A DNA stretch of 64,000 nt from Chlorobium ferrooxidans DSM 13031 (GTDB taxonomy: Bacteria > Bacteroidota > Chlorobiia > Chlorobiales > Chlorobiaceae). Within the stretch, counting starts at the first letter, position 1, and every line of letters starts with the position of its first letter. A model generated the notes under the pieces. It had not been told where the DNA came from, ran no database searches, and saw nothing but the letters and a program-made list of their open reading frames with translations. This document shows, piece by piece, positions 37,503-45,579 of this stretch. A program made the translations under genes and the position numbers. The stretch spans positions 1-64,000 of the forward strand of contig NZ_AASE01000006.1 of the NCBI RefSeq assembly GCF_000168715.1, in the 5' to 3' direction.

Positions 37503-38315
37503 TTATCTCTTTGCCAGGTATTTATCGATGCCATTCGGGCAGGTGGCGAGCCTGCCGACGACAGCCTGTTCAAGTAAACGATCATTTTCAGAGAGCAGGT
37601 GCTTCGGGTTCTCCGGATGCCAGAGATGCGATGCAATGGCGCTGAACCTGACATTTCGGCGGAGAATGCCGCTGTTGATGAGCCGGGCGGCAAATTCACT
37701 GTCCTCGCGTCCCCATCCGATAAAATCCTCATTGAATCCGTTGATGCGGATGCAGTCGTTTCTGAAAAACGACATATTACAGCTTCGTATACCGCTCAGG
37801 GAGCTGCTTTTCAAGGCAAGAAGCTTTGAAAGCAGCGGTAAGTGCAGAACATTTTTTCGGTTTTCGAGCCCCTTTTCGAAGAGGGCGACGGTGATATTCT
37901 TCGTAACGAGCCGATTCAGGGTATTCTCCTTCGAAAGCAGCGCTCTTGATCCCTGAATGAACGTACCCTTGAGCGCCAGCCGTTTATGGTCCCTGATGAA
38001 ATCGCGATGCATAAGTATATCTCCGTCAACGATCACGATGTAATTGCCCTTTGCCGCAGCAATCGCCCTGTTCCTCGAAGAGGCGGCCCGGAACCCCAGG
38101 TCTTCCTGCCAGAGGTGAACCATCGGCACTCTCGAACGAACCCTGTGAGTTTCAATGAGCAGTGCGGTATCGCTTGTACTGCCGTCGTCGGCAACAAGAA
38201 TTTCAGAGGGCGGCTCGGACTGCGCAAGTGCACTCCGGATGGCAAGATCCAGCAGATCAGGTGAGTTGTAGGTAGTAATAACCAGACTACAGGCTGTGAG
38301 ATCTGTCGGCTTCAT
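37503..38315 (-). CDS. Glycosyltransferase family 2 with C-terminal galactosyltransferase-like region
   Basis: The 270-residue protein has the GT2 core SLVITTYNSPDLLDLAIRSA, EILVADDGSTSDT and a DGDILMHRDFI metal motif, then FNEDFIGWGREDSEFAARLI, the GWGxED motif of chondroitin polymerase and galactosyltransferase-type GT2 enzymes. It probably adds a hexose or hexosamine to core oligosaccharide. I chose ATG 38315; it overlaps the upstream GT2 gene by 29 bases. Confidence 0.82.
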   Translation of the reverse strand: MKPTDLTACSLVITTYNSPDLLDLAIRSALAQSEPPSEILVADDGSTSDTALLIETHRVRSRVPMVHLWQEDLGFRAASSRNRAIAAAKGNYIVIVDGDILMHRDFIRDHKRLALKGTFIQGSRALLSKENTLNRLVTKNITVALFEKGLENRKNVLHLPLLSKLLALKSSSLSGIRSCNMSFFRNDCIRINGFNEDFIGWGREDSEFAARLINSGILRRNVRFSAIASHLWHPENPKHLLSENDRLLEQAVVGRLATCPNGIDKYLAKR

Positions 38316-39045
38316 AGAGCTTGATGTATTTGTAAAAAACCCCGTTCGCATTTGAAATCGAGATCAGAAGCCCCTCGTAACCGTAAAGCCACCCTTTCTT
38401 GAACAGGTAGGACTTGAAAAAGGTGAGTACTCCGTAGAAGAGCGCCTTGAAGGGGGAGGCTTTTTTCCGACCACGATGCTCCTCAGCCCAGAGCGTGGAG
38501 TAGTGCTGCATTTTATGGATAAGCTGCGCAGCATTGTCGTAGGGATAATGGTTCAGCCTTCCTTCCAGAAGCTCTGTCTGAAGCGTCTCATCCATCCTGA
38601 GTCCTTCATGAACCAGCTTGTCGTCGTACCGGGTACGCTTCCTGTTGAAAAGCCGCTGGACCTGATCGTTCTGCCAGCCGCAGCCACAAATCAGCCTTCG
38701 GCGGTAATGGTTATCACGCCCCACAGCATAGATGCGGCTGCTGTCCAGCTTGAGACTCAAAATCTCGGCCGACAGTTCCGGAGTAACAATTTCATCGCTG
38801 TCAACTGAAAGTATCCAGTCGTTGGCGGCCTTGTCAATCGCAATGTTCTTCATCGGGCCAAACCCGGTGAAGGGGTGCTCGAAGAGTCGGACGTTCCTGA
38901 AGCGTGAAGCGACAGCAATCGTATCATCGGTCGATCCGTTGTCGACAATGACAACTTCCGCAAACATTTCAAGCGCACCGAGGCACTCGGCAAGCAAGGC
39001 TGCGGAATTCCTGGTAAGGATCGTTACCGAAATGTTGTTAGCCAA
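38287..39045 (-). CDS. WaaE/KdtX-like glycosyltransferase family 2
   Basis: The 252-residue protein shows ISVTILTRNSAALLAECLGA, VIVDNGSTDDT, WILSVDSDEIV and YDDKLVHEGLRMD, the pattern of WaaE-type LPS core beta-1,4-glucosyltransferases. The C-terminus has an amphipathic aromatic region (ALFYGVLTFFKSYLFKKGWL) for membrane contact. The start is a TTG at 39045 and overlaps the upstream GT9 by 22 bases; overlaps at both ends indicate coupled translation. Confidence 0.82.
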   Translation of the reverse strand: MANNISVTILTRNSAALLAECLGALEMFAEVVIVDNGSTDDTIAVASRFRNVRLFEHPFTGFGPMKNIAIDKAANDWILSVDSDEIVTPELSAEILSLKLDSSRIYAVGRDNHYRRRLICGCGWQNDQVQRLFNRKRTRYDDKLVHEGLRMDETLQTELLEGRLNHYPYDNAAQLIHKMQHYSTLWAEEHRGRKKASPFKALFYGVLTFFKSYLFKKGWLYGYEGLLISISNANGVFYKYIKLYEADRSHSL

Positions 39046-40118
39046 TGGTCGATTTCGTTAGTGATGAGAACGGGATCGATTTGGTAAAGGCATTCACTGA
39101 CGCCATGCCGGTCGTCGCACCCCGCCCTGCCGCAGGAGACGCAGGGCATGTCAGCCTGAAATATGGTAATGTTGCCATAAGTCTGCACAGGCCTGTTCAG
39201 CCTGGTTCCGGTGTGGAGCTCGTTGCACCAGGGAGACCACATGCCTGGAATTGTCGGACCGAAAATGGCAAAAATACGTTTGTTCTGCGAAGCAGCAATG
39301 TGCATGTTCAGCGTATCGGCTCCAATATAAGCAAGGGATCGGTCACTCAGCGCAATCAATTCATCCATACTTGTCCTGCCGATAAAATCATGAACATTTT
39401 CAAGCTTCGGCAGTGTTCCTTTTATCTCAAGGTCAAGCAGGCTTTTGCCGCCGGTGACAACTATCGGTATGCCGAAACTGTTCAGGCGTTCAAACAGAGT
39501 GTTTCTGAGCCGCTCGGGGTATACCTTGTAGTTATACTGTGCACCGGGATGAACAATAAGAAATTCGCCAATACCGGCCCCTTCCAGCATCTGCCTGACA
39601 CGTTCGTCAGCCTGCGGGGAGTGGCAGGAGCTCACGGTCGGCTTGCCGGAACCAATGCCCAGAAGGTCAAGAGCGGTGGTATTGTTCTCAATGATGTGCC
39701 GGGACGCATCAAACTCGTAATGGGCCGAAAGAAAGAGGCGCTTCCACCAGGATTTTTTCCGGTCAGGCTCCACTGCGCTTATGGCTCTTCGTCCGGAAAG
39801 CAGAGCAAAGAGAACTGAACGGTCGCTTGCCGTCAGATTGATACTCAGGTCATAGCGGCGGAAAATCCTTTTCAGCAGATCAGCTGTCTGGGAACCCCTC
39901 CCCTTTCCCTCTGTACTGTAGGAGAAGAGATGTATCTGCTGGATATGCGGAAGCGTCCCGGCTATGGCAAGCGTGTCGCTGTTGACCAGCAGATCGATGC
40001 CCGGGCGGCCAAAAGTACGGAAAAGTACCTCAATCAGCGGGGAACTCAGAAAGACATCGCCGTTGGAGCGTTGTACAATAACAAGTATGCGTTTCAAATT
40101 GCAGTCATGCATGGGCAT
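39024..40118 (-). CDS. Glycosyltransferase family 9 (heptosyltransferase-like)
   Basis: The 364-residue protein has ILVIVQRSNGDVFLSSPLIE, IVHPGAQYNYKVYP, DFIGRTSMDELIALSDRSLA and YIGADTLNMHIAASQNKRIF with AIFGPTIPGMWSPW. These are the GT9 N- and C-terminal sites. A Cys-rich segment CVSCGRAGCDDR appears before the C-terminus, as in several heptosyltransferases. It would act on LPS core. It lies 51 bp after the other GT9-like gene and overlaps the WaaE-like gene. Confidence 0.83.
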   Translation of the reverse strand: MPMHDCNLKRILVIVQRSNGDVFLSSPLIEVLFRTFGRPGIDLLVNSDTLAIAGTLPHIQQIHLFSYSTEGKGRGSQTADLLKRIFRRYDLSINLTASDRSVLFALLSGRRAISAVEPDRKKSWWKRLFLSAHYEFDASRHIIENNTTALDLLGIGSGKPTVSSCHSPQADERVRQMLEGAGIGEFLIVHPGAQYNYKVYPERLRNTLFERLNSFGIPIVVTGGKSLLDLEIKGTLPKLENVHDFIGRTSMDELIALSDRSLAYIGADTLNMHIAASQNKRIFAIFGPTIPGMWSPWCNELHTGTRLNRPVQTYGNITIFQADMPCVSCGRAGCDDRHGVSECLYQIDPVLITNEIDHWLTTFR

Positions 40119-40169
40119 GCTTGAATATGACGATGAAGCAGAGGAGCCTTATCTTAACTATGGCAATGC

Positions 40170-40979
40170 TCAACAAATTGATTGATACCCGATCTGTAAT
40201 ATTTCAACAATTTTTTTCACGACAAAATCATTAGAACAATAAGCAGGCAGATCTATATGCGAAGAATCCTCAAAATGATTTCTACAGCCTAAAACATTAG
40301 CCGGATCGCCTTTTTGACTGTTTTTCGAGATCTCTGCTATATGCTCGGTAAAATAGACACATCGCGTTCCAAGACCCGCCGCAACCCATAACAATCCCCC
40401 TTCAGGACCGACAAAGAGGTCTGAATGACATATCAGGGAGGCGTCACGAACCAGTGAAACATTTTTCCCTTTTTTACTGTCCATTTCTTGACTCAAGCCA
40501 ACCCAGTGTATATCAGCGATATGCGACAGTGCAGCAACCAGAGCATCAACATCCCTTCCATATGCCCTTTTATAGGTATCCCTCGCCATCGCTATGACAG
40601 GAAAGGTCCCGGAAGAGTTTATTTTTGTCATGGCCATCTGTGCTGCTGAAAGCTTAAGAGTATACTCCCTCACAGGTTCACACCCCGCAATCCTCCTGAT
40701 TTCCGAAGTAAATGGTTCTTTATAACTCCAACTTTTCGGTTCCCGTATCACTACATCATAATATGCCCCAAAAAGCGGCCGCGAAATCTTGTAGGTCAAA
40801 AAACGACCGTAGAGCCTGGTAACAAATCGCCTGTCATTGTCGAAAATAGGTTTCAACTGTGGCCATCGAATAAAAAAGGTTGTCTCATAACCTTTCTCGC
40901 AAAGGGATGATGCTGCTGCCGAGCACGCAATCGTATCACCTAGCCATCCCCTGCTGACCACCGCAGCTTTTTTTCTCAT
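40170..40979 (-). CDS. Short GT9-like glycosyltransferase, AT-rich gene
   Basis: The 269-residue protein keeps N-terminal AVVSRGWLGDTIACSAAASS and C-terminal LFVGPEGGLLWVAAGLGTRC, which recall GT9 acceptor and donor sites, but is about 80 residues shorter than its neighbours. Its start region (MRKKAAV, ATG 40979) is clear. The line 40201-40260 has 30% G+C by my count against 53% in a line of the neighbouring gene (39541-39600), suggesting later arrival. Sugar specificity cannot be told. A GT9 pseudo-member or ADP-heptose-like transferase with altered acceptor are both possible. Confidence 0.65.
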   Translation of the reverse strand: MRKKAAVVSRGWLGDTIACSAAASSLCEKGYETTFFIRWPQLKPIFDNDRRFVTRLYGRFLTYKISRPLFGAYYDVVIREPKSWSYKEPFTSEIRRIAGCEPVREYTLKLSAAQMAMTKINSSGTFPVIAMARDTYKRAYGRDVDALVAALSHIADIHWVGLSQEMDSKKGKNVSLVRDASLICHSDLFVGPEGGLLWVAAGLGTRCVYFTEHIAEISKNSQKGDPANVLGCRNHFEDSSHIDLPAYCSNDFVVKKIVEILQIGYQSIC

Positions 40980-40994
40980 AGGACCCAAGAATCC

Positions 40995-41060
40995 CCGCAG
41001 CCTGGCTGCGGTCTATTAATTCATGTTTGACTGATATTTTTTCCGAAGCAGAGCTTCGGA
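40995..41060. repeat. Two adjacent perfect hairpins in an intergenic gap
   Basis: CCGCAGC-CTG-GCTGCGG (40995-41011) and TCCGAAGC-AGA-GCTTCGGA (41042-41060) are perfect stems of 7 and 8 bp, 30 bp apart, in the 161-bp gap between the AT-rich GT9-like gene and the GT2 gene. Neither has a T-run on its 3' side, so they are not standard terminators; they resemble REP-type hairpins. Confidence 0.55.
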
Positions 41061-41140
41061 GTATTCGCCCATGGTGAGTATACAGACCTTACCTTTCAAG
41101 CAAACCGATCCCATGATTAACGGGCATCTGAAAAAAGTAA

Positions 41141-41968
41141 TCAATGAAGCTCCCATGCTCCATCCCTGCGTATCATATGCAGTGAACAGCCGGTTCCGGC
41201 CCTTTCATCGCTGATCCATTTCCTGAAAATAAACCTTGACACAAATTTATCCCTCTTTCTTGACCACCATTTTGAACCAACCCTGGAGCGGAAATATTTG
41301 AGGTCTCCGAGAGATTTCTGTCCCGTCTTCTGCTTGATAGCCTTCTGGGTAATAGAGCCGAAGTGGTGAAAGACCGAATCACCGACAATCCCGACCGGAA
41401 TCCCTGCTCGCCGGCAGCGGAAGAAAAACTCGGCATCTTCATATCCCCCCAGACGCCGGTCGGTGTCAGGAAAACCGATTTTCTCCGTAACGCTCCGATG
41501 AATAGCAAAACAGACCCCATGGAAGCGCCCCCGGCGAATCATACCGGACATATTTTTCTGGAATTTCGGAGCAAAATCCTCAAAATCGTAGTCGTTCGGC
41601 CCCTCAAGCAGCGCCGGACTTACGACTCCAAGCTTTTCACGTTCTGCTGCATCAAGCAGGTTATGGATCGCTTCAGGCCCCGAAAGCACATCGTTATTGA
41701 GCAGTACTATCCATTCGGCATCCGGACTGAGAACCACACCCTGAGCCCAGGCACAGCCGCAACCAAGATTTTCCCGGTTACGCAGATGTCGTAATTCGGA
41801 ATGTTGCGCCAGCCAGAGCGGTGTTTCATCGCTGCTGGCGTTGTCGATAATCAGGATCTCATCAGTTTCGACATGTTGCCTGAGCAGGCTTTCAACACAC
41901 TGCGAAGTGAAGTGAAGCTGGTTGAATACCGGAATGACGACAACAAAACGATCAGAAATATGTACCAT
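41141..41968 (-). CDS. Glycosyltransferase family 2 (rhamnosyltransferase-like)
   Basis: The 275-residue protein has VVVIPVFNQLHFTSQCVESL, EILIIDNASSDET, WIVLLNNDVLSGPEA and GGYEDAEFFFRCRRAGIPVG, the GT2 pattern of WbbL-type rhamnosyltransferases. It lies 60 bp downstream of msbA. A GTG at 42001 gives 11 more residues; ATG 41968 starts close to the conserved fold. Acceptor and sugar are unknown. Confidence 0.83.
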   Translation of the reverse strand: MVHISDRFVVVIPVFNQLHFTSQCVESLLRQHVETDEILIIDNASSDETPLWLAQHSELRHLRNRENLGCGCAWAQGVVLSPDAEWIVLLNNDVLSGPEAIHNLLDAAEREKLGVVSPALLEGPNDYDFEDFAPKFQKNMSGMIRRGRFHGVCFAIHRSVTEKIGFPDTDRRLGGYEDAEFFFRCRRAGIPVGIVGDSVFHHFGSITQKAIKQKTGQKSLGDLKYFRSRVGSKWWSRKRDKFVSRFIFRKWISDERAGTGCSLHMIRRDGAWELH

Positions 41969-42028
41969 GGTTGCGGAAGGCTTGAAGGAATAAAATGGCA
42001 CTCTTAACAGTCGGCATTGGCGGTATAT

Positions 42029-43954
42029 TCAGGAAGCAACCGGCGTCCGTTCGGACTCCTGCGTCTTGCCGGAAAACTGAATATCATAGAGCTGCCGGTA
42101 TAACCCGCCAAGAGCGAGAAGCTCTTCATGACTTCCGGATTCAACCGCTCTCCCCCTCTCCATGACAATGATCCTGTCGGCATTCCTGACAGTTGAGAGC
42201 CGGTGAGCGACAACCAGAGCCGTACGGTTTTCAAGGGCATGGTCTATTGCCTCCTGCACTACCTTTTCGGATTCATTATCAAGAGCACTGGTCGCCTCAT
42301 CAAAAACCAGCAGTTCAGGATTCTTCACCATGGCACGGGCAATAGCCAGCCGCTGTCGCTGTCCGCCTGAAAGCTGTACCCCACGGTCTCCGATCAGGGT
42401 ATCATACTGCTCGGGTTTTTCCTCAATGAAGTGATGGGCATTGGCCATTTTTGCCGCCATGATTACCTTCTCCTGGCTGATCTCTCCATGGATCCCGTAG
42501 GCAATGTTCTCCCTGATGGTATCATTGAAAAGAATCACCTCCTGGCTGACCACACCGATCATCCGGCGCAACTGCTTGAAGTCATACTCCCGGATATCGA
42601 TCCCGTCAATGGTAATACGGCCTGAATCAACATCATAAAAACGCAGAAGAAGATCGACCGTCGTCGACTTTCCTGATCCCGACTGTCCGACCAGTGCAAC
42701 CATCTCCCCTTTCTTCAGTTCAAAAGAGACATGGTCAAGCACATTGGGAGCATCAGCCTCCTTGCTGTATTTAAACGAGACGTCCTCAAAGCGGATCTCA
42801 TGGGAAAAACCTGTTATGGAGCGACTCCCGTTACTGATATCCGGCACCGTATCAAGCAGCTCAAAGAGCCGTTCAGCAGAGGCCTTTCCGACAGCCATCT
42901 GGCTGCTGATATCTCCGAATTTCTTGATCGGTCCCATGGTGGAATAGAGTGTAAAGGCAAAGAGAATCAGTTCAGAGGAGGTCATCCTTCCCTCAAAGAC
43001 CTGCAATCCGCCAAACCAGAGCACGAGGGCAATGGCCGCAACCAGCAGCGTTTCATTAACCGGACTGATAATATTACGAAGTCTTGCAATCCGGATATCG
43101 AGTTTCCGGAAATCCCTTGTAAACGATTGAAAACGCTGAAGTTCGACATTTTCAAATGCACTTGACTTGATAACCTTGATCCCGCTGAACTTCTCCTGCA
43201 AGACCGAGTTCATATCACCCATTTTTGTGCGGAACGCTGATGCCAGACCCTTCACCTGCTTGCCGATTATGCTGATCACAAAAAATATCAGCAGCGAAGT
43301 CACCGTTGCAAAAAGCGTAAGCTTCCAGCTCAAAACAAGAAGGACACAAGCGTAAACAACCACCGCAAACGGGTTCTGCAGAAAATTGACAAAGGTGGAA
43401 CTTACCGATTCATTAACCGTCTGAACATCGTTGTAAACCAGATTCATCAGATTGCCAACCCGGTTCTTGTTAAAATAATCCAAGTGCATCTCAATGATAT
43501 TATTGAATACATCATCCCGGAGCTGTTTGGCCGTCTTGGTCTGAATCCGGTAGAGGAGCTGACCGTTCATATAGACAAACATGTTTTTTACGGCAAATGC
43601 CCCTATCAGAAAGAGGCAGATATTGAGCAGGGTTCTCTCTTTGGTCTCGGCATGAAACGCTTCTGCAAAGGACTCCGTCACCGAAGCCTTGAGCTTTTCG
43701 GTATCAAAGCCATTAAAAACAACCGGAACCTGGTCGGTACTTTTTTCAGGGGCCCTGCCATGCAGCGAGGCTGTTTCAGGGGGGACCGAACCCGCAATCG
43801 TGCGGTCGGCAGTAAAAACCGCATTCAGAAGAGGAAGAACTGAATAAATTGACACAACCCCGAGCAGCGAGGTCATGATGCTGACAACCAGAACAAGTGC
43901 AATCTTGCCTTTTGAGGGGAGCAGATAGCGAACAATCCTTGATAATACTTTCAT
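42029..43954 (-). CDS. msbA: Lipid A export ABC transporter MsbA-like
   Basis: The 641-residue half-transporter has an N-terminal exporter domain with an extended loop after the first helix (about 45-95) and an ATPase domain with Walker A GQSGSGKST (423-431), LSGGQRQRLAIARA, Walker B LLVFDEATSALD and H-loop AHRLST. It should flip lipid A-core across the inner membrane. The place between lpxL and core glycosyltransferases strongly supports the MsbA role. I chose ATG 43954; a longer frame adds 13 unlikely residues. Confidence 0.9.
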   Translation of the reverse strand: MKVLSRIVRYLLPSKGKIALVLVVSIMTSLLGVVSIYSVLPLLNAVFTADRTIAGSVPPETASLHGRAPEKSTDQVPVVFNGFDTEKLKASVTESFAEAFHAETKERTLLNICLFLIGAFAVKNMFVYMNGQLLYRIQTKTAKQLRDDVFNNIIEMHLDYFNKNRVGNLMNLVYNDVQTVNESVSSTFVNFLQNPFAVVVYACVLLVLSWKLTLFATVTSLLIFFVISIIGKQVKGLASAFRTKMGDMNSVLQEKFSGIKVIKSSAFENVELQRFQSFTRDFRKLDIRIARLRNIISPVNETLLVAAIALVLWFGGLQVFEGRMTSSELILFAFTLYSTMGPIKKFGDISSQMAVGKASAERLFELLDTVPDISNGSRSITGFSHEIRFEDVSFKYSKEADAPNVLDHVSFELKKGEMVALVGQSGSGKSTTVDLLLRFYDVDSGRITIDGIDIREYDFKQLRRMIGVVSQEVILFNDTIRENIAYGIHGEISQEKVIMAAKMANAHHFIEEKPEQYDTLIGDRGVQLSGGQRQRLAIARAMVKNPELLVFDEATSALDNESEKVVQEAIDHALENRTALVVAHRLSTVRNADRIIVMERGRAVESGSHEELLALGGLYRQLYDIQFSGKTQESERTPVAS

Positions 43955-44045
43955 AAAGAGGTTATTGTGACAGCCAGCAATGCCCGAACGCAATCTACAT
44001 TTTCAGCCCCTCTTATACAAAAAGGAGCCGGCGGTAAAACCCGCC

Positions 44046-45029
44046 TCAGGGTTCTGAACGCTTCCAGCGGTTATGCAGCCAGAACCACTCTTCAGGATAT
44101 TGATAGATAAAACGTTCGATCACCTTTGTATACCGGCGTGCAAGCTCTTCGGCATCCGCCTTTTCGCGTCCAAGATCACTCATGTCAATCTCTTCAATAT
44201 CGATGGTATAACGTCCGTTTCCTATACTGCGACACATGACAACAAAGAGCGGCACTCCCGCTTTCAGGGCGAGAAAGGCCGGACCAAGAAATACGGCGGT
44301 CCTTCTTCCGAGAAACTCGGTAAAAAATGATCCTCCCGAATCAGACTGATCACCGAGAATTGTTACAATCCCCCCTTCCCGGAGCGTTCGCAACCCCGTG
44401 CGAAGCGCCTGCCAGTCATAGACGATCCTGTTCCCCTGCATCGTCCTCCAGCTATTGATTTTACGGTCAATGGCATGATTCTTCAGCTCCTTTACCACGA
44501 TAGTAAAAGGGGCCATCAAAAGTCCGGAACAGAGCGCCATCAGCTCCCAGTTGCCAAAATGAGCCGAAACCAGCACACAACCTTTCTGCTGATCAAGCGT
44601 TTTCGACAGAAGATGACGAGCATCAAGATCAAGAAGCCGGGCGGCATCTTCAGCTGTTTTTATCATGGGAAGACGGAGCATTTCTATAAAATTCTCAGCC
44701 TGGTTGCGATAGACCTGGAGGGCAATCGCAGAGATTTCTTCACGGTTTTTTTCGGGAAATGTCAGGGCAAGATTCTCTTCAACAAGAGAACGCCGGAGTT
44801 TAAGAACCCGGTAGATAAAATCACCGAGTGCGTGAGCTAATGCACTTGATTTTTTACGGCTTATCGTACGGACGAACCAGCCGATCATCATGATTAAACC
44901 ATAAAGCATCCGATCGGTCACCCCGTCACTATCCTCCCAGCTTCGCTTCATGGTAAGTCTGTATTTTAGCATGCGGACAATCGAAGAGTATACGCTAAAT
45001 TGAAAAAAATTCGGTGACTTATTATTCAT
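44046..45029 (-). CDS. lpxL: Lipid A acyltransferase (LpxL/HtrB family)
   Basis: The 327-residue protein has the acyltransferase site SAHFGNWELMA, GDQSDSGGSFFTEFLGRRTA and the closing WFWLHNRWKRSEP of the LpxL/LpxM family, with a membrane helix near residues 42-57. It adds a secondary acyl chain to lipid A. The start is open: only 28 bp separate it from the divergent hldE, too little for two promoters, so translation may begin at Met20 or Met27. It leads the long leftward LPS operon. Confidence 0.9.
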   Translation of the reverse strand: MNNKSPNFFQFSVYSSIVRMLKYRLTMKRSWEDSDGVTDRMLYGLIMMIGWFVRTISRKKSSALAHALGDFIYRVLKLRRSLVEENLALTFPEKNREEISAIALQVYRNQAENFIEMLRLPMIKTAEDAARLLDLDARHLLSKTLDQQKGCVLVSAHFGNWELMALCSGLLMAPFTIVVKELKNHAIDRKINSWRTMQGNRIVYDWQALRTGLRTLREGGIVTILGDQSDSGGSFFTEFLGRRTAVFLGPAFLALKAGVPLFVVMCRSIGNGRYTIDIEEIDMSDLGREKADAEELARRYTKVIERFIYQYPEEWFWLHNRWKRSEP

Positions 45030-45057
45030 ACACTACCGGGCAAAGTATAGCAAAAAG

Positions 45058-45579
45058 ATGGCAACTATGCATGGTTCCCACAAGCTGCTGAGCCGGAATG
45101 AGGCTCTTCTCAGGGTTCGCGCATGGCAGGCTGCCGGTAAAACCGTTGTATTTACAAACGGCTGCTTTGATATCCTGCATGCCGGACACGTCGGATATCT
45201 GAATGCTGCAAAACAACTGGGAGATATTCTCCTGATCGGTCTCAACAGCGATGCTTCGGTACGAAGACTGAAAGGCCCGAATCGACCGGTCTGTTCCGAA
45301 ACCGACAGGGCCGCCGTACTTGCTGCACTTGAGGCGGTCGATGCGATTACCCTTTTTGAAGAAGATACGCCCGAATCGCTTATCCATCTTCTCTTGCCGG
45401 ATATTCTTGTCAAAGGAGCGGACTGGAACGTTGAGCAGATTGCCGGAGCAAAGGCCGTTCTTGAAGGTGGCGGCAAAGTACTGACCGTCCCGCTTCTCGA
45501 CGGCCGGTCAACAAGCAATATCATTGATAAGATTCTTCAGCTCTACACTAACCCATCACCCGGCAGTGGAAAGGATTAA
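45058..45579 (+). CDS. hldE2: D-glycero-beta-D-manno-heptose 1-phosphate adenylyltransferase (HldE C-terminal half alone)
   Basis: The 173-residue nucleotidyltransferase shows FTNGCFDILHAGHVGYL with the HxGH site (H41, H44), LIGLNSDASVRRLKGPNRP and DGRSTSNIIDKI. It makes ADP-heptose from heptose-1-P. In E. coli this is the C-terminal half of a bifunctional HldE; the kinase half is absent here and must be elsewhere. The gene overlaps tamB and is divergent from lpxL. The ADP-heptose would supply the GT9 enzymes of this cluster. Confidence 0.92.
   Translation: MATMHGSHKLLSRNEALLRVRAWQAAGKTVVFTNGCFDILHAGHVGYLNAAKQLGDILLIGLNSDASVRRLKGPNRPVCSETDRAAVLAALEAVDAITLFEEDTPESLIHLLLPDILVKGADWNVEQIAGAKAVLEGGGKVLTVPLLDGRSTSNIIDKILQLYTNPSPGSGKD

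Noticed and set aside
39045-39818. 257-codon plus-strand frame antisense to GT9
   Set aside because: The minus-strand frame has clear GT9 motifs; the plus-strand protein has no recognisable features.
41042-41060. Hairpin as a terminator for the GT2 gene
   Set aside because: On the minus strand it is followed by A residues and not T residues, so it does not meet the Rho-independent pattern.
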